Positions 28,187 to 35,673 are shown, numbered from the stretch's first letter. The stretch is 64,000 nt of DNA from Brooklawnia sp032229645 (GCA_963722295.1 CAVRLB010000004.1:241222-305221), one strand, 5' to 3'. The notes: a model not told the origin generated them from the letters alone. Numbers and translations are program-made.

Positions 28187-28945
28187 ATGGCCGATAACGC
28201 TTACGAAGAGATTTTCAATTGCGACGTCATCGACGTGAACGGCGACCGGGTCGGCAGCGTCGGCCAGGTCTATCTCGATGATCAGACCGGGCAGCCCAGC
28301 TGGGTGACGGTCAAGACGGGGCTGTTCGGATTGAAGGAGACCTTCGTACCGCTGGAGCAGGCCATCGTCGCCGACGGCAAGATTGCGACCCCCTATGCGA
28401 GCGAGAAGATCAAGGAAGCTCCGCGCGTCGATCCCGATAAGCACTTGGACGCCGACGAGGAGGCCGAGCTCTACGACTACTACGGCATCGCTACCGTCGT
28501 GGCGGTCGAGCCGGAAGCCGTGGCAGTGATCGCGGAGGAGGCAGGGCAGTCGCCGGCTCCTTCGGCCGCCGAGAAGATCGCGGAACTCGATGCCGCAGAG
28601 GCCGAGGTCGCAGCGCAGGCCAATGAGAACATCGCGGATTCGGGCGAATCGGCAATCGTCGAAGAGTTGAATGCCGCCGATGCGCAGGACACTTCGGCCA
28701 GTGAGCCGATCGCCGACCTCGACGCGGCGGAGGCCGCAGTTGTTGCGCAGGCCGCAGTTGTTGCGCAGGCCGCAGACGAGAATGCTGCCGTGGACGAGAC
28801 CGCTGCGGGCGAGACCGTCGTCGGCGTGACCATCGTGGACGAGTCTGTCGCGAGCGAGTCCGCTGGTGAGGAAAGCGGCGACGACGATTCGTCCGCAGAG
28901 CCGACCGTTGCGATCACGGGAGAGGACCTCTACGACGCCCGTTGA
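28187..28945 (+). CDS. PRC-barrel protein with long Ala/Glu-rich tail
   Basis: 252-residue paralog of the previous protein. Residues 1-110 form a PRC-barrel (CDVIDVNGDRVGSVGQVYLD, PSWVTVKTGLFGLKETFVPL). The remaining 140 residues are acidic, Ala/Glu/Asp-rich and probably disordered, including a duplicated AAVVAQ unit encoded by an 18-nt direct repeat near 28737-28772. I choose ATG 28187, preceded by GAAAGGA; an in-frame ATG at 28160 is possible. The role is unknown. Confidence 0.8.
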   Translation: MADNAYEEIFNCDVIDVNGDRVGSVGQVYLDDQTGQPSWVTVKTGLFGLKETFVPLEQAIVADGKIATPYASEKIKEAPRVDPDKHLDADEEAELYDYYGIATVVAVEPEAVAVIAEEAGQSPAPSAAEKIAELDAAEAEVAAQANENIADSGESAIVEELNAADAQDTSASEPIADLDAAEAAVVAQAAVVAQAADENAAVDETAAGETVVGVTIVDESVASESAGEESGDDDSSAEPTVAITGEDLYDAR

Positions 28946-28951
28946 TTCTGA

Positions 28952-29095
28952 GCCGTCGCCGCGAGCCACGGTCTTATCGTCGTTGACCTCAACGCCGGGA
29001 AGGCCTGGTGGCCCGAGCCCGGCAAACCCGTCTCGGCCGCTGAAGCTGCGCAGTTGTTGTGGGGCTGGATGCAATCTTATCTGCAGGCCAGTTAG
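28952..29095 (+). pseudogene. Unidentified coding remnant (C-terminal fragment)
   Basis: An open stretch without any start codon reads SHGLIVVDLNAGKAWWPEP, then GKPVSAAEAAQLLWGWMQSY, and ends at TAG 29093. It begins right after a TGA. The amphipathic, tryptophan-rich composition looks like real protein rather than random GC-rich translation. The family is not recognised. It lies at the left edge of the toxin/immunity island and may be debris of a displaced gene. Confidence 0.35.
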
Positions 29096-29117
29096 CTGCT
29101 CCTGTCGGCGTACTAAC

Positions 29118-29264
29118 TTAGTACCCAGCCCTGACCCTGATGATGCCCCGAGCCAGGGTTTCCACCTGCCATCCAGTTGACTCGCCCGCAATCGCCTCGG
29201 CCTCAGCCGGTGTTACGCCCCCGCCCGAAGTTGCAGATAGCCCGCTAAATCCTAACGACGTCCA
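29118..29264 (-). pseudogene. Unidentified coding remnant overlapping the barstar 3' end
   Basis: A start-less frame of about 48 codons runs from a TGA to TAA 29118 and includes GVTPAEAEAIAGESTGWQVE and TLARGIIRVRAGY. The composition is protein-like. It is not recognised. It follows the barstar gene on the same strand, overlapping its last 20 nt in another frame, and could be the tail of a former toxin or immunity gene. Confidence 0.3.
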
Positions 29265-29697
29265 TCATAAATCCTGCATCCGACCAGCGGCGAGACGCTA
29301 CCTTCAATGATCTGTTATCTCCAGCGAGTACGACGTGAAATGGTACCGCCGGGCGATCCCACGATGCACCAAGAACGATAGGTGCGCCTAGCTCGTCTGC
29401 CGCGCGACCAAGCGTCGTGGCGAGCAATTTCAGATCGAATTCTTCGTCCGCCATGACTTCGTCGGGTTCGGTGACTACGATGACACACCCTGCGCCGAGT
29501 TTCAAAGTGCTATCTTCTGGCTCAGATATGCACTCGTCAAAAGCGTTCCAGTTCTCACCGAAGTAGATCGGAAATTGGGGAGCAGCCGCGAACTCATCGA
29601 ATAGGCTTTCGCTGGTACGCATCTTCCTTCCGCGGACAACGCGTACTGTGAGGCCATCATTTGCCCAACCGAGGATCGCTGTTCCTATCTGTTGCAA
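29245..29697 (-). CDS. Barstar-family RNase inhibitor
   Basis: 150-residue barstar-like immunity protein that would block a barnase-family ribonuclease in the cytoplasm. The family core is visible around residues 30-60: SESLFDEFAAAPQFPIYFGE, then NWNAFDECISEP, matching the barstar inhibitory helix with its Tyr/Trp/Asp/Glu residues. The gene lies immediately downstream of a degraded RNase tail (29760-29870). Its base composition is visibly less GC-rich than the surrounding housekeeping genes. Confidence 0.85.
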   Translation of the reverse strand: MQQIGTAILGWANDGLTVRVVRGRKMRTSESLFDEFAAAPQFPIYFGENWNAFDECISEPEDSTLKLGAGCVIVVTEPDEVMADEEFDLKLLATTLGRAADELGAPIVLGASWDRPAVPFHVVLAGDNRSLKVASRRWSDAGFMMDVVRI

Positions 29698-29759
29698 GTC
29701 GCCCTCAAAAAGGAGCGTGCAAAGACTCTCTTCTATCTGAAACAGGATCTAATTATTGG

Positions 29760-29870
29760 TCATCTAGGCTCCCTAAACATGGTGAATGTTACGTAATGAT
29801 CACTTGTCCAATAGGTCGACCCGTCACTTCCCGTCACGATACGCTCGAGTCCATGGCCTGCGCCTCCTTT
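29760..29870 (-). pseudogene. C-terminal remnant of a barnase-family RNase toxin
   Basis: A start-less frame on the minus strand reads GHGLERIVTGSDGSTYWTSD followed by HYVTFTMFREPR and TGA. This matches the last 30 residues of microbial RNases of the barnase/RNase Sa type, including the Arg equivalent to barnase Arg87 and the catalytic His of the DHY motif. The N-terminal two thirds, with the catalytic Glu, is missing. It sits 62 nt upstream of the barstar gene, which would be its cognate inhibitor. Confidence 0.6.
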
Positions 29871-30159
29871 AGCGCGGGCACTCGCCTCTACCAACGAACA
29901 CCACAGCACGCTCTGCAGGTAAGGCCATCACTTCATCGGCGGTACCGTGAACGACCACGGCGTCGATACGCCACCCCAGCGGAATAAACTCCTCACGGGA
30001 AAAATCTCCCACACATTCGCCCACTTTCACACCATAACGCCAGCCTTCATTATCCGGACTCTGGCTGACAATGACCCCGAGCCCCCGAGGCTTACTCTTA
30101 TCCACTCGCGATCCAGGTCCGTGCGTACGCACCAACGAGAAAAGAGGCAACGGCTCCAT
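29869..30159 (-). CDS. Putative immunity protein, paralog 1
   Basis: 96-residue protein, clearly paralogous to the one at 30244: both begin MEPLP(L/F)FSLVRT, share GLG(V/I), a W-Y-V-VGE core, (E)FIPLGW(R/T)(I/V)D and end with PAE..(V)(V/L)F.GR. The small beta-rich pattern resembles Imm31-like immunity proteins, but I cannot confirm the family. Position in a toxin island supports an immunity role. Confidence 0.6.
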   Translation of the reverse strand: MEPLPLFSLVRTHGPGSRVDKSKPRGLGVIVSQSPDNEGWRYGVKVGECVGDFSREEFIPLGWRIDAVVVHGTADEVMALPAERAVVFVGRGECPR

Positions 30160-30243
30160 GAATTCTTATCCTTCCACACATCAGAGACACGGGGCTAACC
30201 GAAAGACACCCGAGCTATCAGAGTCCGAGACCTTCGACGCCAA

Positions 30244-30525
30244 TCAGTCGTCACGCCCACCAAACATCAGGACGTTCTCAGCAGGCATAGCCTCCAAGTC
30301 CTCGTCGGTGCCGTATATAAGGCCTCGATCAACCGTCCACCCAAGCGGAATTAATTCGTCATGCCGGAAGTGCCAACACAATTCACCAACCATTACTGAA
30401 TAGTGCCAGCCATCGAGCCCTTCGCTCCGACCAAGAACAATCCCGAGCCCCAAAGGTTGACGCTTCTTGTACTCCCGTGATCCCGGCCGCGTACGCACCA
30501 ACGAGAAAAACGGCAACGGCTCCAT
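30244..30525 (-). CDS. Putative immunity protein, paralog 2
   Basis: 94-residue paralog of the previous gene; the shared pattern is MEPLPFFSLVRT, a W-Y-V-VGE core and a HDELIPLGWTVD segment. I start at 30525, where the ATG shares a base with the stop of the Ntox17-like toxin (TAATG) and aligns with the start of paralog 1; an upstream ATG at 30540 is possible. Immediate coupling to the toxin frame makes it the likely cognate immunity gene of that toxin. Confidence 0.65.
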   Translation of the reverse strand: MEPLPFFSLVRTRPGSREYKKRQPLGLGIVLGRSEGLDGWHYSVMVGELCWHFRHDELIPLGWTVDRGLIYGTDEDLEAMPAENVLMFGGRDD

Positions 30526-30956
30526 TAGTGCGTCACCCATCCGAACGGCGACACATTCACATGTTTTCCATCACGAGAAAACTGTCCTATCATTGAAAAC
30601 CCTTCTCTAGATAACTGGACGTCCCACTCGAATGGCTGCCCCGGAGTTCTCGACGGCCCGGCCACCCATTCATTGCCGAATCGATCCATGAAGCCATTCT
30701 GATTGCCTCGCGGTAGGGGAACCGCCGGACTATAACCGGCTTCTGGCACAAATCGAATCGGTCCGCTTGACGGTAGACCCATATCCTCGCCAGGGCCAGC
30801 CGCCTTTAGCCGCGCCTTAATTGTCCACTCCTTCGGCCCGCAGTTGTGGACGAGGGTTTCGGCTTGGCCGACGTGGTAGGTCTGGATTCCTTGGACGCTG
30901 AGGTTGTAGGCGGATGCTTGTCGACTGGTGTCGAGTTGGAGGCCGGAGACGGCAGA
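30525..30956 (-). pseudogene. Orphan polymorphic toxin C-terminus (Hint-type junction plus Ntox17-like domain)
   Basis: Open frame of 144 codons with no credible start; an internal ATG at 30782 covers only the last 85. Upstream of that ATG the same frame encodes YNLSVQGIQTYHVG and ETLVHNCGP, the standard end of a Hint/pretoxin module. The C-terminal domain (FGNEWVAGPSRTPGQPFEWD, VQLSREGFSMIGQFSRDGKH, VNVSPFGWVTH) resembles polymorphic toxin type 17. It looks like a displaced toxin tip, kept in frame with an overlapping immunity gene. Confidence 0.65.
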
Positions 30957-31004
30957 CTACGCCGACAAGTGGCAGGCGACCCACCTAAACAGAGTTGCGT
31001 AGAA

Positions 31005-31406
31005 TCAGGACGATTCTTCGCTCAGCGTTGGCGTGCATCCGCACCACCATTGCCCGTCATATTCGGCAGTTTCTAAAAGATCAGTCATGCGCAGGACGTG
31101 ATGAACGAACTGACGTGGAAGCCTGACGCCGTGATCGGCGACGTAGTGCGCCAATCCGTCGGGCCATACATAAAAGCCGTCAGTGAGCTCAAGGTCACCA
31201 TTATTGCGGCCGCAAAATCGGCATTTAGAATACCCCATATAAGCTCGGGTAATCTTTCCAGACTGCAAATAATATTCAACCAAATCCCGCTCATCAGGGT
31301 CCCAAGATGGGTCCACAAATTCTGTAGGCGATGGCCAGTTAGCGTCGCCGCTGGCATCACTCCAGTAACCAATCACCATCAACCTTGAGGGGTAAACCAC
31401 TTCCAC
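31005..31406 (-). CDS. Hypothetical protein, probable toxin-island immunity protein
   Basis: 133-residue soluble protein with a YSKCRFCGRNNGDLELTDGF segment in the middle (CxxC pair that could bind metal) followed by YVWPDGLAHYVADHGVRLP. The N-terminus MVIGYWSD and the WDPDERDLVEYYL helix give a compact pattern that I associate with actinobacterial proteins found near toxin cassettes. No enzymatic motif is seen. It overlaps the end of the following fragment (31379) by 28 nt. Confidence 0.55.
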   Translation of the reverse strand: MEVVYPSRLMVIGYWSDASGDANWPSPTEFVDPSWDPDERDLVEYYLQSGKITRAYMGYSKCRFCGRNNGDLELTDGFYVWPDGLAHYVADHGVRLPRQFVHHVLRMTDLLETAEYDGQWWCGCTPTLSEESS

Positions 31407-31735
31407 TCTCCTCCCGTCTCGAAAAATAGAGTCTTCCCGCTACCGCTGGCTCCGATATTTGTCGTAGGTGCCTGCACTGTAACACCCAAGTTATTGGCTA
31501 GATCTTGCGCAAATGAGCCACTGGGAGACCCGGTTTCACAAGACAGCAGTCGAACAACCCGCCCTCCTAAAGTCGGACTAATTCGGTCCGCGACTTCTTG
31601 TGCCGAGTAACCGGCTATGTCATTCGGGGTACCGTGCCCGACGACATCATAAATACCATCATCTGCGTGCCGTTCTGCATACTTGAGCATATTCTTGGTT
31701 GCATGGTCGGTGCCACCGAATTGTGACCGGGTATG
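31379..31735 (-). pseudogene. Fragment of a toxin-associated clan-CD-peptidase-like domain
   Basis: Open frame without a credible start, cut off at the IS256 end. It reads GIYDVVGHGTPNDIAGYSAQ, GGRVVRLLSCETGSPSGSFA and NNLGVTVQAPTTNIGA. A His in (V)VGHG and a Cys in LLSCETG about 35 residues later is the His-Cys dyad layout of C80/caspase-like peptidases often found at the end of actinobacterial polymorphic toxins. An internal ATG at 31690 would give 103 residues. Probably the truncated tail of a large secreted toxin. Confidence 0.55.
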
Positions 31736-31767
31736 TCAAGTTAACGGTGTAACTGTTTGGTTTCATT

Positions 31768-32232
31768 TCATTTGGTTCTGGCGGATAGGCGGCCGTCGAA
31801 GGTGATGTCGAAGGCGTTGAGGGCTTGTTTCCAGCGTTGGGTCCAGCGGGCTCGGCCTTGCCCGGTGGGGTCGAGTGCCATGACGGCCATGTACACGCAT
31901 TTCAGGGCTGCTTGCTCGTTCGGGAAATGACCGCGGGCTTTCACGGCTTTGCGGATGCGGGCGTTGACCGATTCGATCGCGTTGGTGGTGCACACGATCC
32001 GCCGGATCTCTTTGTCGAAGCGAAGGAATGGGGTGAACTCGGCCCACGCGTTCTCCCACAACCGGACGATCGCTGGATACTTGGCGCCCCATTCTTCTTG
32101 GAAGTCCAAGAATCTGTCCTCGGCCTCCTTGACGGTGGACGCTTGATAGACCGGTTTCAACGCACGTGAGATCGCGTCCCAGTCCTTGCGGGACGCGTAC
32201 GTGAAACTGTTCCGCATCAGATGAACAACACA
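31768..32232 (-). pseudogene. IS256-family transposase, C-terminal part
   Basis: Begins directly at the IS110 boundary with CVVHLMRNSFTYASRKDW, the segment that follows the VQT residues at the other side of the insertion. IS256 (Mutator-type) C-terminal hallmarks are present: the catalytic-Glu region TNAIESVNARIRKAVKARGH and the YMAVMALDPTG helix. The two halves together would give a normal transposase of about 430 residues. Confidence 0.9.
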
Positions 32233-32338
32233 GACTCCCGCTGTCAACCCCTGTGTGGTTGGGTGGTTGATTGTCTGGGCAGGGCGGAGTGTCTCGTCGG
32301 CTGTGGGGTCGGCGAGAGGCTGCTTGTGGGGTGATCGG

Positions 32339-33547
32339 TTATCGGCTGGTCTTGTGGCCTCGGGCGGGGTCGTAGGGTTGGTGGTCGGTCCAGGCTCGCC
32401 AAAGGATCCGGGTCCAGCGGGCACCCAGGCCGCGGTAGGCGCGGTAGCGGCTTTGTCGGGTGTCTCGGGCCTGGGTGTAGATCTGTTTGCTCCACTCGTC
32501 GTCTCGGGCTGCCACGGTCATCCACCAGTCGATGGCGTGGCGCAGGTGTTTGTTCGCTGCGTAGCGGAACCTGACCTGGCGGGTGCGGCCAGACTGCCGG
32601 GTCACCGGCGCCAGACCGGCCTCGGCGAGTAGGGCAGCTGCTGCGGGGAATCTGGCCCGGTCGTCGCCCATCTCGCCGATCATGGTGCCGGCGATCACCG
32701 ATCCGATGCCGGGGAAGCTGGTGAACAACCCGCCATCGGGGTGCTGATCGACCGCGGCGGCGAGTTGGGTGTCGAAGTCCCGTAGCTGCCGGTTCAGCAA
32801 CTCCAGCTGGTCGACCAGGTGCAGCGCCATGAGCTGTTTGCCGGCGGTGGTGCCGTGGCTGGCGGCGAGTAGGTGGGGTTGCATCCGGGCCACCAGCTCG
32901 GCCGGGTCGACGCGACCGCTGTAGTGGTGTCGGCGGCAGAACTGGGCCATCCGGGCCGGCCCGATCTTGGCGGCGGCCTGCGGGTTCGGGTAGTCACGGA
33001 TGAATGCCAGCGTGATATCCCGGTCCACAGATGAGAACAGGTGCAGCGGCGCGGGATGGTAGGTGTCCAGTGTGGCCCGCAGCCTCGACTCGACTGCTCG
33101 TTGCATGAACGTGACCCGTTCCCGGTCCCGCGACAGCGCGGCAACCAGCGCCGTCTGTGGCGAGGGCACCGATATCGGCCGCCACTGCGGGTGCTGCAAC
33201 CGCAAGGTGTCGGCCAACACGTAGGCATCGAATGCGTCGCTCTTGGTGTTGGCCAGCCGGTAACGCTCCCGAGCCCGCGATGACAGCTTCGGTGACACGC
33301 AATACAACCGCACCCCGCGAGCCTGGAGGTGCTCGACCAGTAACCCCTCGCCACGCTCGATCGCTGCGACCAGGCCTGCACTGGAGAACTCGTCGATCAA
33401 CGTGTCCAGCATGTCCAACCCGTCGCGGGTGTGCTCCACTCGGCGCTGGATGACGACTTCGCCCCCGGTGTCGAGGACGCAGGCTTGATGCTCGCTTCCT
33501 CCCCAGTCGATGCCGAGGAAAACCGTCGGTGATGGTGATGTGGCCAT
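32339..33547 (-). CDS. IS110-family transposase (bridge-RNA-guided recombinase)
   Basis: 402-residue DEDD-type recombinase. The N-terminal RuvC-like domain shows VFLGIDWGGSEHQACVLD (first Asp), AAIERGEG (Glu) and ANTKSDAFDAYVLAD (last Asps). The C-terminal Transposase_20 domain has FTSFPGIGSVIAGTMIGEMG and AEAGLAPVTRQSGRTRQVRF, with the candidate catalytic Ser in QSGR. The gene is intact, so the element may still be active. Family members use an element-encoded RNA to pair with donor and target. Confidence 0.93.
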   Translation of the reverse strand: MATSPSPTVFLGIDWGGSEHQACVLDTGGEVVIQRRVEHTRDGLDMLDTLIDEFSSAGLVAAIERGEGLLVEHLQARGVRLYCVSPKLSSRARERYRLANTKSDAFDAYVLADTLRLQHPQWRPISVPSPQTALVAALSRDRERVTFMQRAVESRLRATLDTYHPAPLHLFSSVDRDITLAFIRDYPNPQAAAKIGPARMAQFCRRHHYSGRVDPAELVARMQPHLLAASHGTTAGKQLMALHLVDQLELLNRQLRDFDTQLAAAVDQHPDGGLFTSFPGIGSVIAGTMIGEMGDDRARFPAAAALLAEAGLAPVTRQSGRTRQVRFRYAANKHLRHAIDWWMTVAARDDEWSKQIYTQARDTRQSRYRAYRGLGARWTRILWRAWTDHQPYDPARGHKTSR

Positions 33548-33790
33548 GTGCTGCTCCTCTCTTCGCAGCGATGTCCGTCAGCACCGTATGCGTGGCTGGC
33601 CCGAAACCCTGGTACCTCATCTCGGCACTCGAACGTGCTGCTCCCGCTGGCCAATCTGATCGGGCCTGCCCCGCCGCCGGCGGACGGGTCTGCGTATGGA
33701 CCTCAACCGGTGCGCGTTTGCATAGGTCCTGCCGGCGACGGTGCAGACAATCAGCGGGACCCTCCCGCTGACACCATGATGCACAGATGA
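33548..33790 (-). ncRNA. Candidate bridge RNA of the IS110 element
   Basis: The 243-nt 5' end of the element, read on the minus strand, folds as expected for a bridge RNA. In order: a 9-bp hairpin (33751-33771); a loop closed by GGACCT/AGGTCC (33698-33729) whose 20-nt interior contains CGTTTGCA (plus strand, 33715-33722), identical to the target flank at 33791-33798; and a second region in which CTCCCGCTG (33641-33649) equals the element's 3' tip and TCATCT (33617-33622) is complementary to its 5' tip (33785-33790). A small GCAC/GTGC hairpin separates these last two. Confidence 0.65.
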
Positions 33791-34636
33791 CGTTTGCACG
33801 ATGGTGTCTGGCCAGACCGTGTTCACCGTGTCGGGCAGGTGTTTGAGGCCGTCGCACACCAGCATCAGGATGTCCTCGACGCCACGGTTCTTAAGCTCGG
33901 TGAGCACTTGCAGCCAGTATTTGGCTCCCTCGCCGCCGTCTCCGCACCACAGGCCGAGAATGTCCCGGTTCCCGTCCGCGGTGACCGCCAACGCCATATA
34001 GATGGGCCGGTTCGCGACTTGCCCGTCGCGGACTTTCACGTGGATAGCATCGATGAACACTACCGGATACACTCGATCCAGCGGCCGGTTCTGCCACTCA
34101 TGCATGCCGTCCAAAACCTTGTCAGTGATCGTCGAAATCGTTGTTTTCGACACGTCGGTGCCATACACGTCGGCCAGATGAGCGGCGATATCCCCGTGAG
34201 TCATACCCCGCGCCGACAGTGACAACACCACATCCTCGATTGATCCGAGCCGGCGCTGCCGTTTCTTCACGATTGCCGGTGTGAAGGTGCCGGCCCTGTC
34301 CCGGGGCACCTCAATAGTGATCGGGCCGCCCTTCGTGGCGACCGTCTTCGACCTGGTGCCGTTGCGGGCGTTCCCGTCGGCAGAGCCTGCCCGTTCGTGT
34401 CTGTCGTAGCCCAGATGGTCAGTAATCTCGCCTTCCAGGGCGGACTCGACCACCAGTTTGGTCAGCTCGGCCAACAAGCCGTTCTCCCCATCAATAGCCA
34501 GGCCGCTCGCGCGGGCCTGCCCTACCAGCTGGGCAACCAGACCCTTATCAACAGCAGGCGGTGCAGACATCGTGGCCATCGGTTCCTCGGGCATCTCACT
34601 CGGGGCCTCAACGGCCACATCAACATGGTCTCTCAT
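33791..34636 (-). pseudogene. IS256-family transposase, N-terminal part
   Basis: Begins MRDHVDVAVEAPSEMPEEPM after an AAGGAG ribosome-binding site and continues through typical IS256 segments (LGYDRHERAGSADGNARNGT, FIDAIHVKVRDGQVANRPIY with the catalytic Asp, DILGLWCGDGGEGAKYW with the second Asp). The IS256 frame ends at VWPDTIVQT, where IS110 sequence begins; the reading frame then runs on as a spurious tail. The protein is therefore inactive without precise excision. Confidence 0.92.
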
Positions 34637-34722
34637 CAGGTAACTCCTTGATCAGAGTTACACCGTTTACCGTACAGTCCCAGTCCAGGCCCGATGCGCT
34701 GCCGCTATTCAGCGGCGCAAAC

Positions 34723-35673
34723 TCAGAAGTCGTGCTCATCCGCATACGAGCGCGGATCCTCGATCGGTTCGAGATGCGCGGAGACCCGGATGTCGGGCAC
34801 GACCTCCACGATCGCATCGATGACATCTTCGGTGAGGTCATGACCACGCAAGACACTCCAGGTGCCGGGCACCAGAACGTGCACGTCCATGAACTGCCGG
34901 TTGCCGGCGCGCCTGGTGCGAAAGGCATGAAACTCGATCTGACCCGGCTGCCGGAATCGATCGAGGACTGACTCGAGCTGCCGATTCGTCTCCTCGGGCA
35001 ACGCGATATCCATCAGCCCGTTCACCGAATCGCGGATCAGCCTGTAGCCCGTCCACAAGATATTCAGCCCCGCCAGCAACGCGACGACCGCGTCGAGGCG
35101 CGGCTCGTGGGTTATCGCGACCAGCCCGACACCGAGCAGCACGGCGACCGAGGTGACCACATCAGTGAGCAGATGCTTGCCGTCAGCCAGCAGAGTCGCC
35201 GAACCGGCCGTCCTGCCCTTGCGAATCAGCACGAAACCGACAGCCCCATTGATGATCGCGGCGACCACCGAGATCCCCAAGCCCAGCCCCAGCTGCTCCA
35301 GCTCGCGCGGATTGAACAGGCGTTCGACCGAGGTGAAGATGATGAAGCCGGCCGCGACGAAGATCATCACGCCCTCGACCACCGCACTGAAGTATTCGGC
35401 CTTGCTGTGGCCGTAGGGATGGTTCTCGTCCGCGGGCTTGATGGCGACCTTGAGCGCAATTAGCGCCACGACGGCCGCGACCAGATTGACCAGCGACTCC
35501 GCAGCGTCCGACAGCAAACCGACCGATCCGGTCAACCAGGCAGCACCGCCCTTGAGTGCCATCGTGACAATCGCCGCCGCGATCGACAACATCGCATAGC
35601 GGCTGAGGTCTTCGGGCGGCGCGTAGCGCGGCGAGTTGTCGTGTTCCGGCTCGATGGGGCGTCTAGGTGTCAC
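34723..35673 (-). CDS. Cation diffusion facilitator transporter
   Basis: 316-residue CDF-family metal/proton antiporter with about six transmembrane helices. Metal-binding residues are seen in GLLSDAAESLVN (helix 2) and LLADGKHLLTDVVTS (helix 5), and a His-rich loop reads DENHPYGHSKAEYF. The C-terminal cytoplasmic domain contains MDVHVLVPGTWSV. HxxxD in helix 5 suggests Zn/Cd-type specificity, though this is uncertain. The gene lies 45 nt beyond the IS256 end and is complete. Confidence 0.9.
   Translation of the reverse strand: MTPRRPIEPEHDNSPRYAPPEDLSRYAMLSIAAAIVTMALKGGAAWLTGSVGLLSDAAESLVNLVAAVVALIALKVAIKPADENHPYGHSKAEYFSAVVEGVMIFVAAGFIIFTSVERLFNPRELEQLGLGLGISVVAAIINGAVGFVLIRKGRTAGSATLLADGKHLLTDVVTSVAVLLGVGLVAITHEPRLDAVVALLAGLNILWTGYRLIRDSVNGLMDIALPEETNRQLESVLDRFRQPGQIEFHAFRTRRAGNRQFMDVHVLVPGTWSVLRGHDLTEDVIDAIVEVVPDIRVSAHLEPIEDPRSYADEHDF

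Larger units (their letters stand above)
32233..33790 (-). mobile_element. IS110-family element inserted in the IS256 transposase gene
   Basis: Boundaries are set by the break in the IS256 reading frame (…VQT | CVVHL…), to within about 2 nt. The element is about 1.56 kb, has one transposase gene on the minus strand, a short 3' end (32233-32338) and a long 5' non-coding end (33548-33790), the layout of the IS110 subgroup. No inverted repeats are at the tips, as usual for this family. CTCCCGCTG occurs at the 3' tip (32235-32243) and twice in the 5' end. Confidence 0.88.
31734..34677 (-). mobile_element. IS256-family element, interrupted by an IS110-family element
   Basis: Terminal inverted repeats are TGTCAAGTTAACGGTGTAAC(T) at 31734-31754 and its counterpart at 34657-34677, with 16 of 21 positions matching. 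Between them lie the two halves of an IS256-type transposase gene. The reading frame is broken by the IS110 element at 32233-33790. No clear 8-9-bp target duplication is seen outside the ends, so flanking DNA has probably rearranged. The left end cuts the toxin fragment at 31735. Confidence 0.85.

Noticed and set aside
31720..34690. Target-site duplication around the IS256 element
   Set aside because: Several boundary choices were compared (ends at TGT or GGG); none gives matching 8-9-bp flanks.
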